57,683 bases of DNA, taken from Isotricha intestinalis. Lineage: Eukaryota > Ciliophora > Litostomatea > Vestibuliferida > Isotrichidae. Made by a program: the position numbers and the translations under genes. Of the stretch, positions 1-9,843 are shown one piece after another; the stretch's first letter is position 1; each line of letters starts with the position of its first letter. Location: positions 1-57,683 of the forward strand of contig JAJJLU010003538.1 in NCBI GenBank assembly GCA_023807065.1, written 5' to 3'. The notes beneath the pieces are model-generated. The model saw nothing but the letters and a program-made list of their open reading frames with translations. It was not told where the DNA came from and searched no databases.

Positions 1-246
1 CAATCCCCAATAAGAAAAAAATTTGGAATTTTGAATATATAATTATTTAAATAAATTAAATAATTTCATAAAAGAATAAAAATAGATTTTATTAGTTTTT
101 TATAAATTTTTTTGTTTCATTCAGAATTTTTTATATATAAATTTTTAATTATATTTTAAAAAAAATTGATATTTATATTTTATTTATAATCATTAATAAA
201 TTAAAAAATGAAGGTTCAATATATAATAATTATATGATAAATAATT

Positions 247-1854
247 TTAAAACTTATTTGAAATAATATTTAATTTCTCTAATGCTATAGTAATATTTTC
301 TAATCTTGAATATAATAGAAAAATTTTTTTTGAAGGATCAAAATTTTTATCTTTAGAAATTCCAATAAATTCAAGAATATCTTTAATAATAAATACAAAT
401 ATTGCAGTGACCTTATCTAATTTTTGATAATAATGAGGATTAATTTTATTAATATTATTTCCTAATATATTATATAATCCATTAACTATTGATTTATCAA
501 AAATTTTTCCATTTAATTCTTTTTCAACAAAAAATCCTATTGCATTGATATTTCTTTTATTAAAATAATCACAAATTTTAATCCATATTTCTTTTAAATC
601 ACAACAATTTTTAAATAAATTTGGGTTAATTGAATATAAATATAAATGATAAATCATAATTATATCTTTATTTGGAATTTGATTTTTTAAATGAAATAAT
701 TTTGAAGAAGAAGATTGATTTAATAATAATAATGCTCTTTTTGAATTATTGTTTAAAGAAAAAGAAGGAAGATTTTTAATAGGATTTATTTTTTTTAAAT
801 CATATTTTTTTTTTAAATTTTCTATTTCATCATTTATTTTTTCTTTTTCATTTGTAAATTTTATCATCAAAAAATTCATTGTAAGATTAAAACAATTTTT
901 ATTTGTTAAACATAAATTATAAATATCTTGATTATTTAAATATTTAAATATATTTTCATAATTCATTTCTAATTTTTCTTCAAAAGTAAAACAATTATTA
1001 TCTAAATTAAAATGTAAATTATTATTATCTTTATCATAATTATCATTTATAATTCCTAATTCCATTGAACTTAATCTTAAATTTATTAATGAATTATCAT
1101 TAATTAATAATTCATCGTAAGAAATATCTTTACAAATAATATTTGACACAGAATCTTTTTTTTTATGTATTAAAGAAATTTCTAAATTTTCTTTCAATAA
1201 TTTTTTATTTTTATTTAAATCTGGAGTTGTTGATTTTTTTTTTATATTTTTTTTTATTTCTAAATTATTTTCAGTACTTTTTGTTATTAAACTTGAATTA
1301 TTACTTTGATTTTTTTCTATTTTTTTAGAAGGCGTTTTATTTATTTTAGAAACTTTTTTAATATTTTTTATTTTAGATGTTTTGATATTTTCTCTTGAAG
1401 TACTTTTAAATATTTTATTTAGAGATTTTTTATTTCCTGTTTTTATTGTCTCACTTTTTTTTAATTTATTTTTTCTTAAAATTGTACTTTTATTTAGTTT
1501 TTGAAAAGGAGATATTGAAAAATCTTTCCTTTGTAAATTTTGCATTGTTTTTCTATCATTTATTTTTTGATAAATTTTATCTCCTCCACTTAAATTTCTT
1601 TCAATTTTTTTATTTATTTTTTGATTATTTTCTTTTTTAATTTGTGAATTATTATTTTCTGTTAAATCAGGAAGATTTTTAATAAATAGTTTTTCAATTT
1701 TATTTATATCATTTTTTAAATAATCTAATTCATTTATTTCATTCTTATTTTTTTTCTCTAAAATAGATAATTGTTTTCCTAAACATTTATTCAATAAATT
1801 ATATAGAATAACTTTTGCACTTTGCATATTATCTTCATAACTAACATCAGTCAT
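247..1854 (-). CDS. F-box-like protein with long disordered N-terminal half
   Basis: A 535-residue protein starting at an ATG and ending at TAA. Residues 1 to about 290 are rich in Lys, Asn and Ser and look disordered. At about residues 300-335 there is a short helical stretch with the spacing of an F-box (YLNNQDIYNLCLTNKNCF), the motif that usually joins a substrate receptor to Skp1 in SCF ubiquitin ligases. It is followed by a Lys/Glu-rich coiled-coil-like segment and a globular C-terminal region of about 170 residues (Tyr, Trp, Ile and Phe-rich) that I do not recognise. The F-box reading is by pattern only; the key Pro of many F-boxes is not obvious. It lies tail-to-head with the RFC gene on the same strand, 78 bp from the RFC stop. 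It could equally be an unrelated helical protein. Confidence 0.6.
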   Translation of the reverse strand: MTDVSYEDNMQSAKVILYNLLNKCLGKQLSILEKKNKNEINELDYLKNDINKIEKLFIKNLPDLTENNNSQIKKENNQKINKKIERNLSGGDKIYQKINDRKTMQNLQRKDFSISPFQKLNKSTILRKNKLKKSETIKTGNKKSLNKIFKSTSRENIKTSKIKNIKKVSKINKTPSKKIEKNQSNNSSLITKSTENNLEIKKNIKKKSTTPDLNKNKKLLKENLEISLIHKKKDSVSNIICKDISYDELLINDNSLINLRLSSMELGIINDNYDKDNNNLHFNLDNNCFTFEEKLEMNYENIFKYLNNQDIYNLCLTNKNCFNLTMNFLMIKFTNEKEKINDEIENLKKKYDLKKINPIKNLPSFSLNNNSKRALLLLNQSSSSKLFHLKNQIPNKDIIMIYHLYLYSINPNLFKNCCDLKEIWIKICDYFNKRNINAIGFFVEKELNGKIFDKSIVNGLYNILGNNINKINPHYYQKLDKVTAIFVFIIKDILEFIGISKDKNFDPSKKIFLLYSRLENITIALEKLNIISNKF

Positions 1855-1932
1855 TTAATAAATAATAAAAATTAATTGCCTAAAAAAAATGAAATAAAAT
1901 TATTATTTTAAAAAAATAATTGAATAAATTAT

Positions 1933-2982
1933 TTAATTAATTTTTGCTTGAATAAACATTAACTTAGCAATTAAAGCTTCAATATGAAAAAGTTCTTTAC
2001 TTCCATTTTGACTTCTATTATCATAAAAAGCACTCCAATAAATAATTTCTCTTTTTTTATTTTCATCATTTTCTAATTTAATCATTTCTTTACATATATT
2101 TAAAATAATAATATCAGCTGAAATTCCATTAATTAATAAATTCATAATAAAATTTCTAATTAATTTAAGTGAATTTGGAGATTGTTCTTCTTTAATTTTT
2201 TTACAAATTTCTTTAATACTAATTAAATATTCAGGAATAAAAATATCTTTAGAATAATTTTCAATATTACTTAATTGTAAACAATTAATTGCCATTCTAA
2301 TATTTCTATCACAATGTTTAACAATTAAATCAATTTGTTCATTAGAAATATTATTAATATTTTCTGAATTTTTAATATTAACTAAACAATCAAATAATTC
2401 TTTTTGACTTGGAGAACAAATTCTTAAAGCTAAACATCTAGAACTTATAGGAGGAATAATTTTACTTAAATTATTAACAGAAATAATAATTCTACAATTT
2501 TTACTATATTTTTCCATAGTTCTTCTTAAAGCACTTTGAGCTTCTTTTGTTAAATTATCACAATCTAATAAAACAATAACTTTAAATTTTCTTTGACTTT
2601 TAAAATCAAGATGCATTACTGAAGAACTTTCTTTAATAACTTTAGATATAATAAATCTATCATAATTTTCATTATCACTTGGTGAAAGTTCTAAATGATA
2701 ATTTGATGAAGAAATTGTATATGAAATTGTCGTTGAATTTATTTTTAAATCTTTTGTTTCTGTATTCATTTTATATATTCCTGTACCATAAAGTGATTCT
2801 AAGAAACAATGAATTCTTGTTTTTTTTCCTGAGCCATCTGGACCATAAAATATTAAATGAGGAAAATCTGATTTTTGAGAAAGGCTAAATAATATTTTTG
2901 TTATTAAAGGATTAAAGGTTAATGCTGATAATGTTCGAGGTGTATATTTATCCATCCAAAGATATTTCGATTGGGTTTCCAT
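1933..2982 (-). CDS. RFC3: Replication factor C small subunit, RFC3 type (yeast Rfc5)
   Basis: Clamp-loader AAA+ subunit that helps load PCNA onto primed DNA in the nucleus. From the ATG at 2982 the product is 349 residues, close to the usual family length. An upstream in-frame TTG at 3015 would add 11 Lys-rich residues and is not a credible start. Seen motifs: the LWMDKYTPRTL opening typical of RFC3, Walker A GPDGSGKKT at residues 47-55 with the double Lys typical of this subunit, the LTKEAQSALRRTMEKY block, and the SSRC box. The Walker B position reads LLDCDNL rather than a DExx box, which fits RFC3, where this region departs from the DEAD-type form. No introns are needed. Assignment to RFC3 rather than RFC2/4/5 rests on the GKKT and ALRRTMEKY blocks. 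Confidence 0.93.
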   Translation of the reverse strand: METQSKYLWMDKYTPRTLSALTFNPLITKILFSLSQKSDFPHLIFYGPDGSGKKTRIHCFLESLYGTGIYKMNTETKDLKINSTTISYTISSSNYHLELSPSDNENYDRFIISKVIKESSSVMHLDFKSQRKFKVIVLLDCDNLTKEAQSALRRTMEKYSKNCRIIISVNNLSKIIPPISSRCLALRICSPSQKELFDCLVNIKNSENINNISNEQIDLIVKHCDRNIRMAINCLQLSNIENYSKDIFIPEYLISIKEICKKIKEEQSPNSLKLIRNFIMNLLINGISADIIILNICKEMIKLENDENKKREIIYWSAFYDNRSQNGSKELFHIEALIAKLMFIQAKIN

Positions 2983-3570
2983 TTTTTTTTTTTTGGAGGG
3001 AAATTTTTTTTTCAATATAAATTATTGTTTTTTTATTTGAAGAAATGAAGAAAAATTAAGATATTAAATATTATTTAAAATTATTTTATTACTCTAAAAT
3101 AAGTTCCCAATCTTTGATTATATATAAAGACAACATACCTTAATGTTCAAAATATTAAAAATTCTTCAATTACTAATTTAATTTTAATGAGAAAGGATAT
3201 TATAATTAATTTAATCAGATTATTGATATTATTATTTATCATTTGGATCAATAATTAATTCATTCATTATATCTTAAAATCTCTTGTTTTAATATTATGT
3301 TTTTTCTTTTAAAAATATGTATTTATCTAATTCTTATTAGGTAAAGTGAAATTTCTTTATTTATGATTTTATTGATATTTTTTTTTTTTTAATACAAATT
3401 ATGAAATAAGTATATTTATAATTAATTTTTAAATAATTGAATTGGAAATTAATAGGATGACTTAGGTATTTTATGTTGTATTAAATGAAAAGAATGCCTC
3501 TAGGATAAAATAATCTAATATATTTATTATTTAATTTAATATTAATTTAAAAATAGTTTTTTTGAAGAAT
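2983..3570. other. Intergenic, 588 bp, no gene seen
   Basis: AT-only spacer between the anoctamin stop and the RFC3 start. It holds only very short reading frames, including a 23-codon hydrophobic one at 3187-3258 that I do not accept. It must contain the RFC3 promoter at its left end, but no defined element is visible. Confidence 0.6.
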
Positions 3571-6564
3571 TTACATTAGTTTATTCTTCTTTTCTTTATA
3601 AAAAGTCTTTCCTCTTATAGCATAATTTTTAAGGTATTTCATTTCTACTTCAGTTTTAAATTCATACCAATTAGGAAAATATGAAATTTTAAAAAGTTTT
3701 AAAATAATAAAAATAACATTTTCAGTGATTAAAAAGTAAAAGAATTTTCTTTCTCTACTCATTAAAATAAAATCATTATTAGTATAAAAAAGAATTCCTA
3801 AATTAGAAATAATACCTAAAAAAGCCATAATTTTTTGAACTCTATTAAACAATCCAATTCCATTAGATTGAGATAAAGAATTAATATATACTAAATATTT
3901 AATATTAAATCCAGTAATAATTCTAAAGAAAATAGCTAAAAGAAACATAAAGAAAAAACTAATTTTAGATGTAATTCCAAATTGAATAACATAACCAAAA
4001 TTAAATATAACTGGTAAAATCATTTCTGAAATATCTCTTTCTCCAAATTCACTTCTTGTAAAATATCTATATTTTTTTGAAGTATTAATTGAATAAAGAT
4101 CCTTTTCTAAAATTATTTTATCTATTTTTTTCCTGTGACTTCTCATATATATAAAATAATATATTGATTTTGTTATTATTACTGTAATATCTGATATTAT
4201 TATTATTGTTAATTGATTTCCTAATTCTTGATAACAATCATTATATGCACATTTTTCAAAATACTTTTTTCCAAATGCAATATAATATAAATTAAAATAA
4301 TAATTAAAAAATTCAAATGCTAATTGTTTTTTTAGCATTGATAATTCATATTCTTGTTTTGTAAAAAAATTTTCTCTTTCTGTTATATATTTATTCAATT
4401 TTGCATATAATTTACTTAAAATTTCTCTTGTTAAATAAATCATGACTGGAATAATATATAACCAATAAGGATTATTGATTTTTCCAATTGGATTTTTTGA
4501 ATCATACATTTTAATATTTTCAACATAAAACCAAATTAAATTAAAAGCCATTGTTCCAAATAAAGAAATTAAAACTAAAATAAAATTTATTAAATTATTA
4601 ATAAAATTTTGAAAATTATCATAAACTGGAATTTTTATTCCCATAAATAATTCTAATTCTTCTCCTTTTTCATTAAAAATAATATTACTTTCTTTTTCAA
4701 TTTTAAATTTATCCATTCCCCAAATAACATTTAAAAAATCTTGATTTTTTTTCCAACTGTTTACATAATGATTTCCCCAAAGAACAATTAAAATATCAAA
4801 AAATAAATTTATATATAAAAAAAAAGATGATGAATAACCCATTTTTTTTAAAATTGGCTTTATCATTTTATAAATTAAACCTATTGAAGCAGGAAAAATT
4901 AACCAATGTATAAAATGTGTCATCCAAGAAAAATAAAAGCCAATTAATTCTCCAAAAGAACTTCTAATAATTTTATTTAAGTTTTTAGTTTTTTTATCTC
5001 TAAAAGGATTTGAATAAATTTTTAACATTTCTTCAAATTTAAATTGTCTTTGAAAACTTTCATGATTAGGTAAAAATAAGATTTTTTGAATAATTTTATT
5101 TAAATAATTATCTTTTGAAATAGAAACTTTTAAAAAACCAATATTCATAATATTTGATAAAGCAGCATAAGTTAATCTACATTTATCAATTTTTCTAAAA
5201 ACACTTGAACAAGGTAAATTATAAGTAAATATATAATCATTTATATTACTACACAAATCACAAAAATGAAAATTATCATTTTCATCATATCTTCTAAATT
5301 TATCTGCATTTGCTTTAACAAAATGAGTAAAAGGAGGAAAAAATTCTACTTGATTATTATAATATTCAAAATATTGAATTTGATTTAAATGTTTTAATTC
5401 TTTGTCTTTTGTTAAATAATATTTATCTAAAGATATTGTTTTTCCTTTCCTTGATTTATAAGTTCCATCTTTTTGAAGAATTATTGGAATATCTTTTATT
5501 CTAAATTGAACTTGATAATGGAAAGTTTCTGCTAAATTCATAAATGCTTTTTCACTACCATAAAAATCTAAATTTAAATTTTGTAATTCATCTATATAAT
5601 ATTTTATATTTAAACCTGTAAATAACATTGAAAAAAATTCTATGTAATAAACAAATTTTTCGAATGATATTTCTTCAAAATTATTTTGAAGTAAAAAATA
5701 TTCTACAATATCTTTTCTAAAATCATTTAAATGATAACAAAATAAATCTTTTAAACATTTTCTATAATCTATTTTTTCATATTCTATTAAATCTTCTTCT
5801 TCTTCCAAATCTGAAGATGAACAACTACTTTGAGCGTCCTTATCTATCTTATTTAAAATATAATCTTCAATTTCTTTAATATTTTCTATTTTTGATTCTT
5901 CTTCATTATTATTTTCCTTTTCTTCATCTAAGAATGTATTTCCCATTTTTTGAAGCATATTTTTTTTTAATTTTATTCTACTATTTTTTGTAGAAGGATA
6001 AAGAAAATCTTCAAAAGGATTATTATTATCTTCATTTTCATTAAAACTTGAATTTCTTCTTATTAAATTAAAAACAGTTCTGAAATTTTTTATTTGTTCT
6101 TTGAAAACTTTTTTTTTTTTAAATTTCAAATCAACTTTTAAAATAATACTAAAATAAACATTAATTTGTTTCATTTCATTATTATTTGAAATTTCAATTC
6201 TTTTTTCTAAATTATATTCTTTAAAAACTCTATAAAAATAATCAAATAACACAACATTTAATTGAGGTAAAACTTCACTATCTTTAGCAATTCTTCCTTC
6301 AGGATTTAATAATATTTTCATATATTCAGCTTGTTCATTTGGAATATATAAATATGAAAGTTCTTTATTTCTATTTATAATTGGTAATCCATGAAGTTTT
6401 GGTAAAGGATAAGGTATTGGTTCACTATTTAAAAAACTTGAAAATTCTTTTGATAAAATTGAACTTACTTTTCTTGAAAATTCTATATTTATATCAAATG
6501 ATTCCTCTTAAATTTGTTAAATATTTTATTTACTTATTGATTTTATTGATTTGTCTGATTCCAT
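3571..6564 (-). CDS. Anoctamin/TMEM16-like membrane protein, two exons
   Basis: Anoctamins are lipid scramblases or calcium-gated anion channels of the plasma or organelle membrane. The long exon reads 3571-6506. It stays open upstream of its first internal ATG (6321) to a stop at 6508, and the residues before that ATG look coding. Splicing a 27-nt intron (6507-6533) joins it in frame to a 31-nt exon, 6534-6564, which opens with ATG (MESDKSIKSI), giving 988 residues. The N-terminal half is cytosolic, with an acidic Glu/Asp/Ser-rich insertion. The family signature FGELIGFYFSW, then about eight to ten hydrophobic helices and a motif resembling the anoctamin W-K block (HYVNSWKKNQDF), fill the second half. 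I could not confirm the calcium-binding acidic residues by eye, so channel versus scramblase activity is open. Confidence 0.82.
6507..6533 (-). other. 27-nt spliceosomal intron in the anoctamin gene
   Basis: On the minus strand the segment starts GTAAAT and ends TTTAAG. It separates a 31-nt exon beginning with ATG from the long exon, and it contains the in-frame TAA that would otherwise block the reading frame. Phase 1 joining (A + AG) gives a Lys codon and keeps the frame. Moving the acceptor to the next AG breaks the frame. Introns this short are typical of ciliates. Confidence 0.8.
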
Positions 6565-7015
6565 TTTATAAATTTAATAATAAAATTTTTTCTATTAAAA
6601 ATAAATTTTTTTTTCATAAGATGTAATTATTTTTCATTTTATAAAAGAATGAGTTATTGAAGGAATCTTAATTATAATATTAATATATATATCTAAAAGT
6701 TAAATAACAAGGATATTTTCGGTTAAAGCAAAATTCAAAATAAATATCATAAGAAATTAAATAAATTATTTTATTTTTAAAATTAAGTAATTTAATAAAA
6801 AAAACAATTAATGAATACATTGATTTGATTGTTTAATAACTATACATTAAAAATCTCAAATATATAGGAATGCAAAACTGTATTTGATAAATTTAGAATT
6901 AATTAACTAATTAAGATAAAAAAACATTAAAATAAATTGTTTTAAGATATGATAATCAATAATATTAATTTCTTAAAATCAAATAATTTGATAAAAAAAA
7001 AATTAAGAATTAAAA
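6565..7015. other. Divergent intergenic region, 451 bp, no gene seen
   Basis: Lies between the start of the anoctamin gene (minus) and the start of the 7016 gene (plus), so it should hold both promoters. It is almost pure A/T with no readable motif, RNA gene or meaningful open frame. Confidence 0.6.
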
Positions 7016-8365
7016 ATGTTTTGTGACTATAGATTCAATATTTCATTATCTTTCTCTATAATTCCCTTAATAACTCTAATATTAATAATAATAATAAGAT
7101 TTAGATATAAGACAGATTATGATTTAAGGAAAATATCAATGAATTGGGATTTAGATTTAATTATAGATATAAAAATAGAAGATAATATTTGTCCAAATAA
7201 TTATGAATCATTATTAGAAAAAGTAAAAATTCCCAAAATAATGATATTTTGTGATTGTTCAAATAGTGAAAAATATAAGGGCAAAATATTTGAAGGTCAA
7301 TGTGAAAAAAAACATGGAGATGAAAAATGTAAACAATTTAATTCAATAAATGAAACAAAAGTTGATAAATGGAGAGAGAAAAAAATATGTGTGAAAAGAA
7401 AATATTTTAATTATATGAATTATTATTATAATGAAAATAATTGTGAAAAAAAATGTGGGAAATTAGATACACATAATAATATATTATGTGTAAAAAAAGA
7501 TGAAGAATGTCCAATTAATAAATTACAAATTAGGAAAATTGAAAATAAAAAAAATATATATGATATAAATGAATCAATAATTTCTTTAAATAAAGATTAT
7601 GAATTAGTTTTTTCTTCAAATGAAAATTCTAATGATAGTCTTATTATTCAAATTGATATTTCTCAAGATAATAAAACATGTTCTTATATAAATGAGGGAA
7701 ATTTAATTCAAAGCAATAATGTTTTTTCTTTAATTAAAGGAGAATCAAATTGTTCTTCTTATAGTTCAAATTATAATATAATTGATTCAAATATAACTCT
7801 TAATAATTTTTTATTAAATGAAACAAATTTTCCAAAATTTATTTTTAATTCTGAAGTTTTTAATAAATATTCTAAAGAAACTTCAATTAATTTCAATTCA
7901 ATTAATTATTTTTGGTTTAATAAAGAAGATGAAAAATGTTTAGAATATGTTAAAAATAATGGAAATAATTTTATTAAAATTCAAGATAGGTATTCATTAA
8001 ATGGAAAATTTCTTTCACTTATTATTTTCTCTATTATTACTTTAATTTGGGGATGTATTTTAACAGATATTTTTATGAAAAAACCAAAAAAAAGGAATAA
8101 AAAAAAAGGGTTTGAGGTTTTATATTATCCAATTTTTATTATTGGTATTGAAATAATTTTATATTTCTTGTTTTTAATTACATATATTATTTTCTTAATT
8201 TCTTATAGTTCAAATAATTTCTTTTATATTATTGATAATTGCATAGAAAAAAATATAATTAAAATGCCTTCTAATTTATTTTTATTTATTTTATATGGAG
8301 TTTTTATTTTAATTCATCCTATTTGTATTAGTGTAAATGATAATTTTATTTCACATAGTTTTTAA
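7016..8365 (+). CDS. Cys-rich membrane protein of unknown function, about four membrane segments
   Basis: 449 residues, ATG to TAA. A hydrophobic helix at about residues 9-27 is followed by an ectodomain-like region to about residue 335, rich in Asn and carrying about 14 Cys, several in pairs (CDC, KKCGK, CVKKDEEC) and many N-glycosylation-type sequons. Three hydrophobic segments follow near the C-terminus (about 335-355, 375-400 and 420-440), the first two separated by a very basic loop (KKPKKRNKKKGF). The layout suggests a surface protein with an extracellular disulphide-bonded domain. I do not recognise the family and assign no function. It is the first of two plus-strand genes; the next starts 141 bp further on. 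Confidence 0.7.
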   Translation: MFCDYRFNISLSFSIIPLITLILIIIIRFRYKTDYDLRKISMNWDLDLIIDIKIEDNICPNNYESLLEKVKIPKIMIFCDCSNSEKYKGKIFEGQCEKKHGDEKCKQFNSINETKVDKWREKKICVKRKYFNYMNYYYNENNCEKKCGKLDTHNNILCVKKDEECPINKLQIRKIENKKNIYDINESIISLNKDYELVFSSNENSNDSLIIQIDISQDNKTCSYINEGNLIQSNNVFSLIKGESNCSSYSSNYNIIDSNITLNNFLLNETNFPKFIFNSEVFNKYSKETSINFNSINYFWFNKEDEKCLEYVKNNGNNFIKIQDRYSLNGKFLSLIIFSIITLIWGCILTDIFMKKPKKRNKKKGFEVLYYPIFIIGIEIILYFLFLITYIIFLISYSSNNFFYIIDNCIEKNIIKMPSNLFLFILYGVFILIHPICISVNDNFISHSF

Positions 8366-8506
8366 AATAAAAAATAATAAATTAAAATTATTATTATTTA
8401 CTTTTTAAAAATGATAATAGAAATATTGTTTATTAAATTATTTTTTTAATTTATCAAAAATAAATTTTACAATTTTTTTTTTAATAATTTGTTTTTCAAT
8501 TATATT

Positions 8507-9460
8507 ATGGGAATTTTAAATAGTTGTAAACCTATTTTAAAATGTGATTGCCTTTCAAAAAATGAAGAAGAATTAGTTAATAATCCTACAGAAGTTGTTG
8601 AAGTAAATAATAATGAGAATAAGAATGAAAATTCACTTAAAAATAAATTTAAAATTGCAAATATTAAACATTCAACAGATTTAACAGATAATCCATATTT
8701 AGAAAAAATAAATTTATCTCCTATTAGAGAACTAAATAAAAAAAATAATTATATTGAAGATGGAAATATAGAAAAAAATAAAAGAATAATAACAAAGAAT
8801 AAAAATAATCAAATATTAAATTTTGTTCAAGAAGAAGAAAATAAAAATAATAAATCTGAAAATGAAACTTTAGAATCCTTAGAAGAAAATAATTTAGATG
8901 AAATATATGATTTTTCTTGGAAAAACATTGATATTTTATCTTTAATTCCAGAAACAAAATTATTAACAAATGATATGAATATTATAATTCATTTCGGTTA
9001 TTTAAATAAATTTTTATTAACAACTTCTTTAAATGTTGAAAAATATTGTTTGTTAAGTAAAAGTAATTTTTGTATGTATAAAAGTAAAGAAACTGTTTTA
9101 AGAAAACAAAGACCTTTTTTAATGATGAATTTAAGAGAAATTTATAAATGTGATATTATTGAATTAGATTTTTTAAAAAAAAAAAATTTAGATGGTTATT
9201 TTTTTTTTTATATTTTAAAAAAAAATTTAAGTTTTCAAATTCCTCAAATAAATAATTTAAATGAAGATATTTGTAATAGATATGATTATGAAAATAATTA
9301 TGAAGTTTATAATTTATTATGTTTTAAAAAAAATATTTTAGATCAAATTTTAGGAACTAATGAATTAATTATTTTATATTCTGAAAATGAAGATGAATGT
9401 GATAAATGGGTTTGTTTGATTAATTATTTTATCAATTATTATAAACAAAAAAGTAAATAA
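8507..9460 (+). CDS. PH-domain protein with predicted N-myristoylation signal
   Basis: 317 residues from the ATG at 8507. An upstream in-frame TTG at 8489 is not credible. The true start gives MGILNSCKPILKC, a match to the N-myristoylation pattern (Gly2, small residue at position 6), with Cys at 7, 13 and 15 suited to palmitoylation, so the protein is probably held on the inner face of a membrane. Residues to about 130 are Asn/Glu/Lys-rich and disordered. The rest (about 150-315) looks like a pleckstrin-homology fold: a KYCLLSKSNFCMYKSKE strand pair, a later LIILYSENEDECDKW segment and a closing helix with the expected Trp (DKWVCLINYFI). PH domains bind phosphoinositides or proteins. The PH call is by pattern and moderate; the lipidation call rests on a clear motif. 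Confidence 0.7.
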   Translation: MGILNSCKPILKCDCLSKNEEELVNNPTEVVEVNNNENKNENSLKNKFKIANIKHSTDLTDNPYLEKINLSPIRELNKKNNYIEDGNIEKNKRIITKNKNNQILNFVQEEENKNNKSENETLESLEENNLDEIYDFSWKNIDILSLIPETKLLTNDMNIIIHFGYLNKFLLTTSLNVEKYCLLSKSNFCMYKSKETVLRKQRPFLMMNLREIYKCDIIELDFLKKKNLDGYFFFYILKKNLSFQIPQINNLNEDICNRYDYENNYEVYNLLCFKKNILDQILGTNELIILYSENEDECDKWVCLINYFINYYKQKSK

Positions 9461-9843
9461 TTAATTAAATTCTCTTTTTATTATTTTTTCATTAAATCTA
9501 GTATAAAATAATTCATATTTTAAATATTTTTGAACAACAAATTTTTTTTCTTAAATAAGAATTTTATAGATATTTAAAATTTTAATAAAAAAACACTTTA
9601 TTTAAATATTATAATAATAACAAAGAATAATTATATATCATTTTAAATCCATAATAAAATAATATTTTCATAATCTATAATATAAAATCAACATACTAAA
9701 TATTTTTTAAAGTACTCAACTAAATTTTTATATTGTAAAATAAAAAAGCAATATTGATATACTATAAAATGAATTATACATTTTATAATTTTTAAAATAT
9801 TAATTAACAAAAGGAAACAATAAATAAATTAATAAATCAATTT
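9461..9843. other. Convergent intergenic region, 383 bp, no gene seen
   Basis: AT-rich spacer between two convergent stops. It should hold the 3' ends of both transcripts. No RNA gene, repeat or open frame of note was seen. Confidence 0.6.

Noticed and set aside
1..246. Telomere or chromosome end at the window edge
   Set aside because: No tandem C/A-rich telomere-type repeat at either end; the window cuts ordinary spacer on the left and a gene on the right.
1143..1640. Phe/Leu/Tyr-rich frames opposite the F-box-like gene, and similar frames opposite most genes
   Set aside because: They are mirror images of Lys/Asn-rich coding sequence in an AT-rich genome, with no start context, motif or independent composition.
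3187..3258. 23-codon hydrophobic frame (opening MRKDIIINLI)
   Set aside because: Too short, composition identical to the spacer, no second supporting feature; frames like this arise by chance in A/T-only DNA.
6381..6626. 81-residue plus-strand frame
   Set aside because: It lies opposite the spliced 5' end of the anoctamin gene, which explains the region better.
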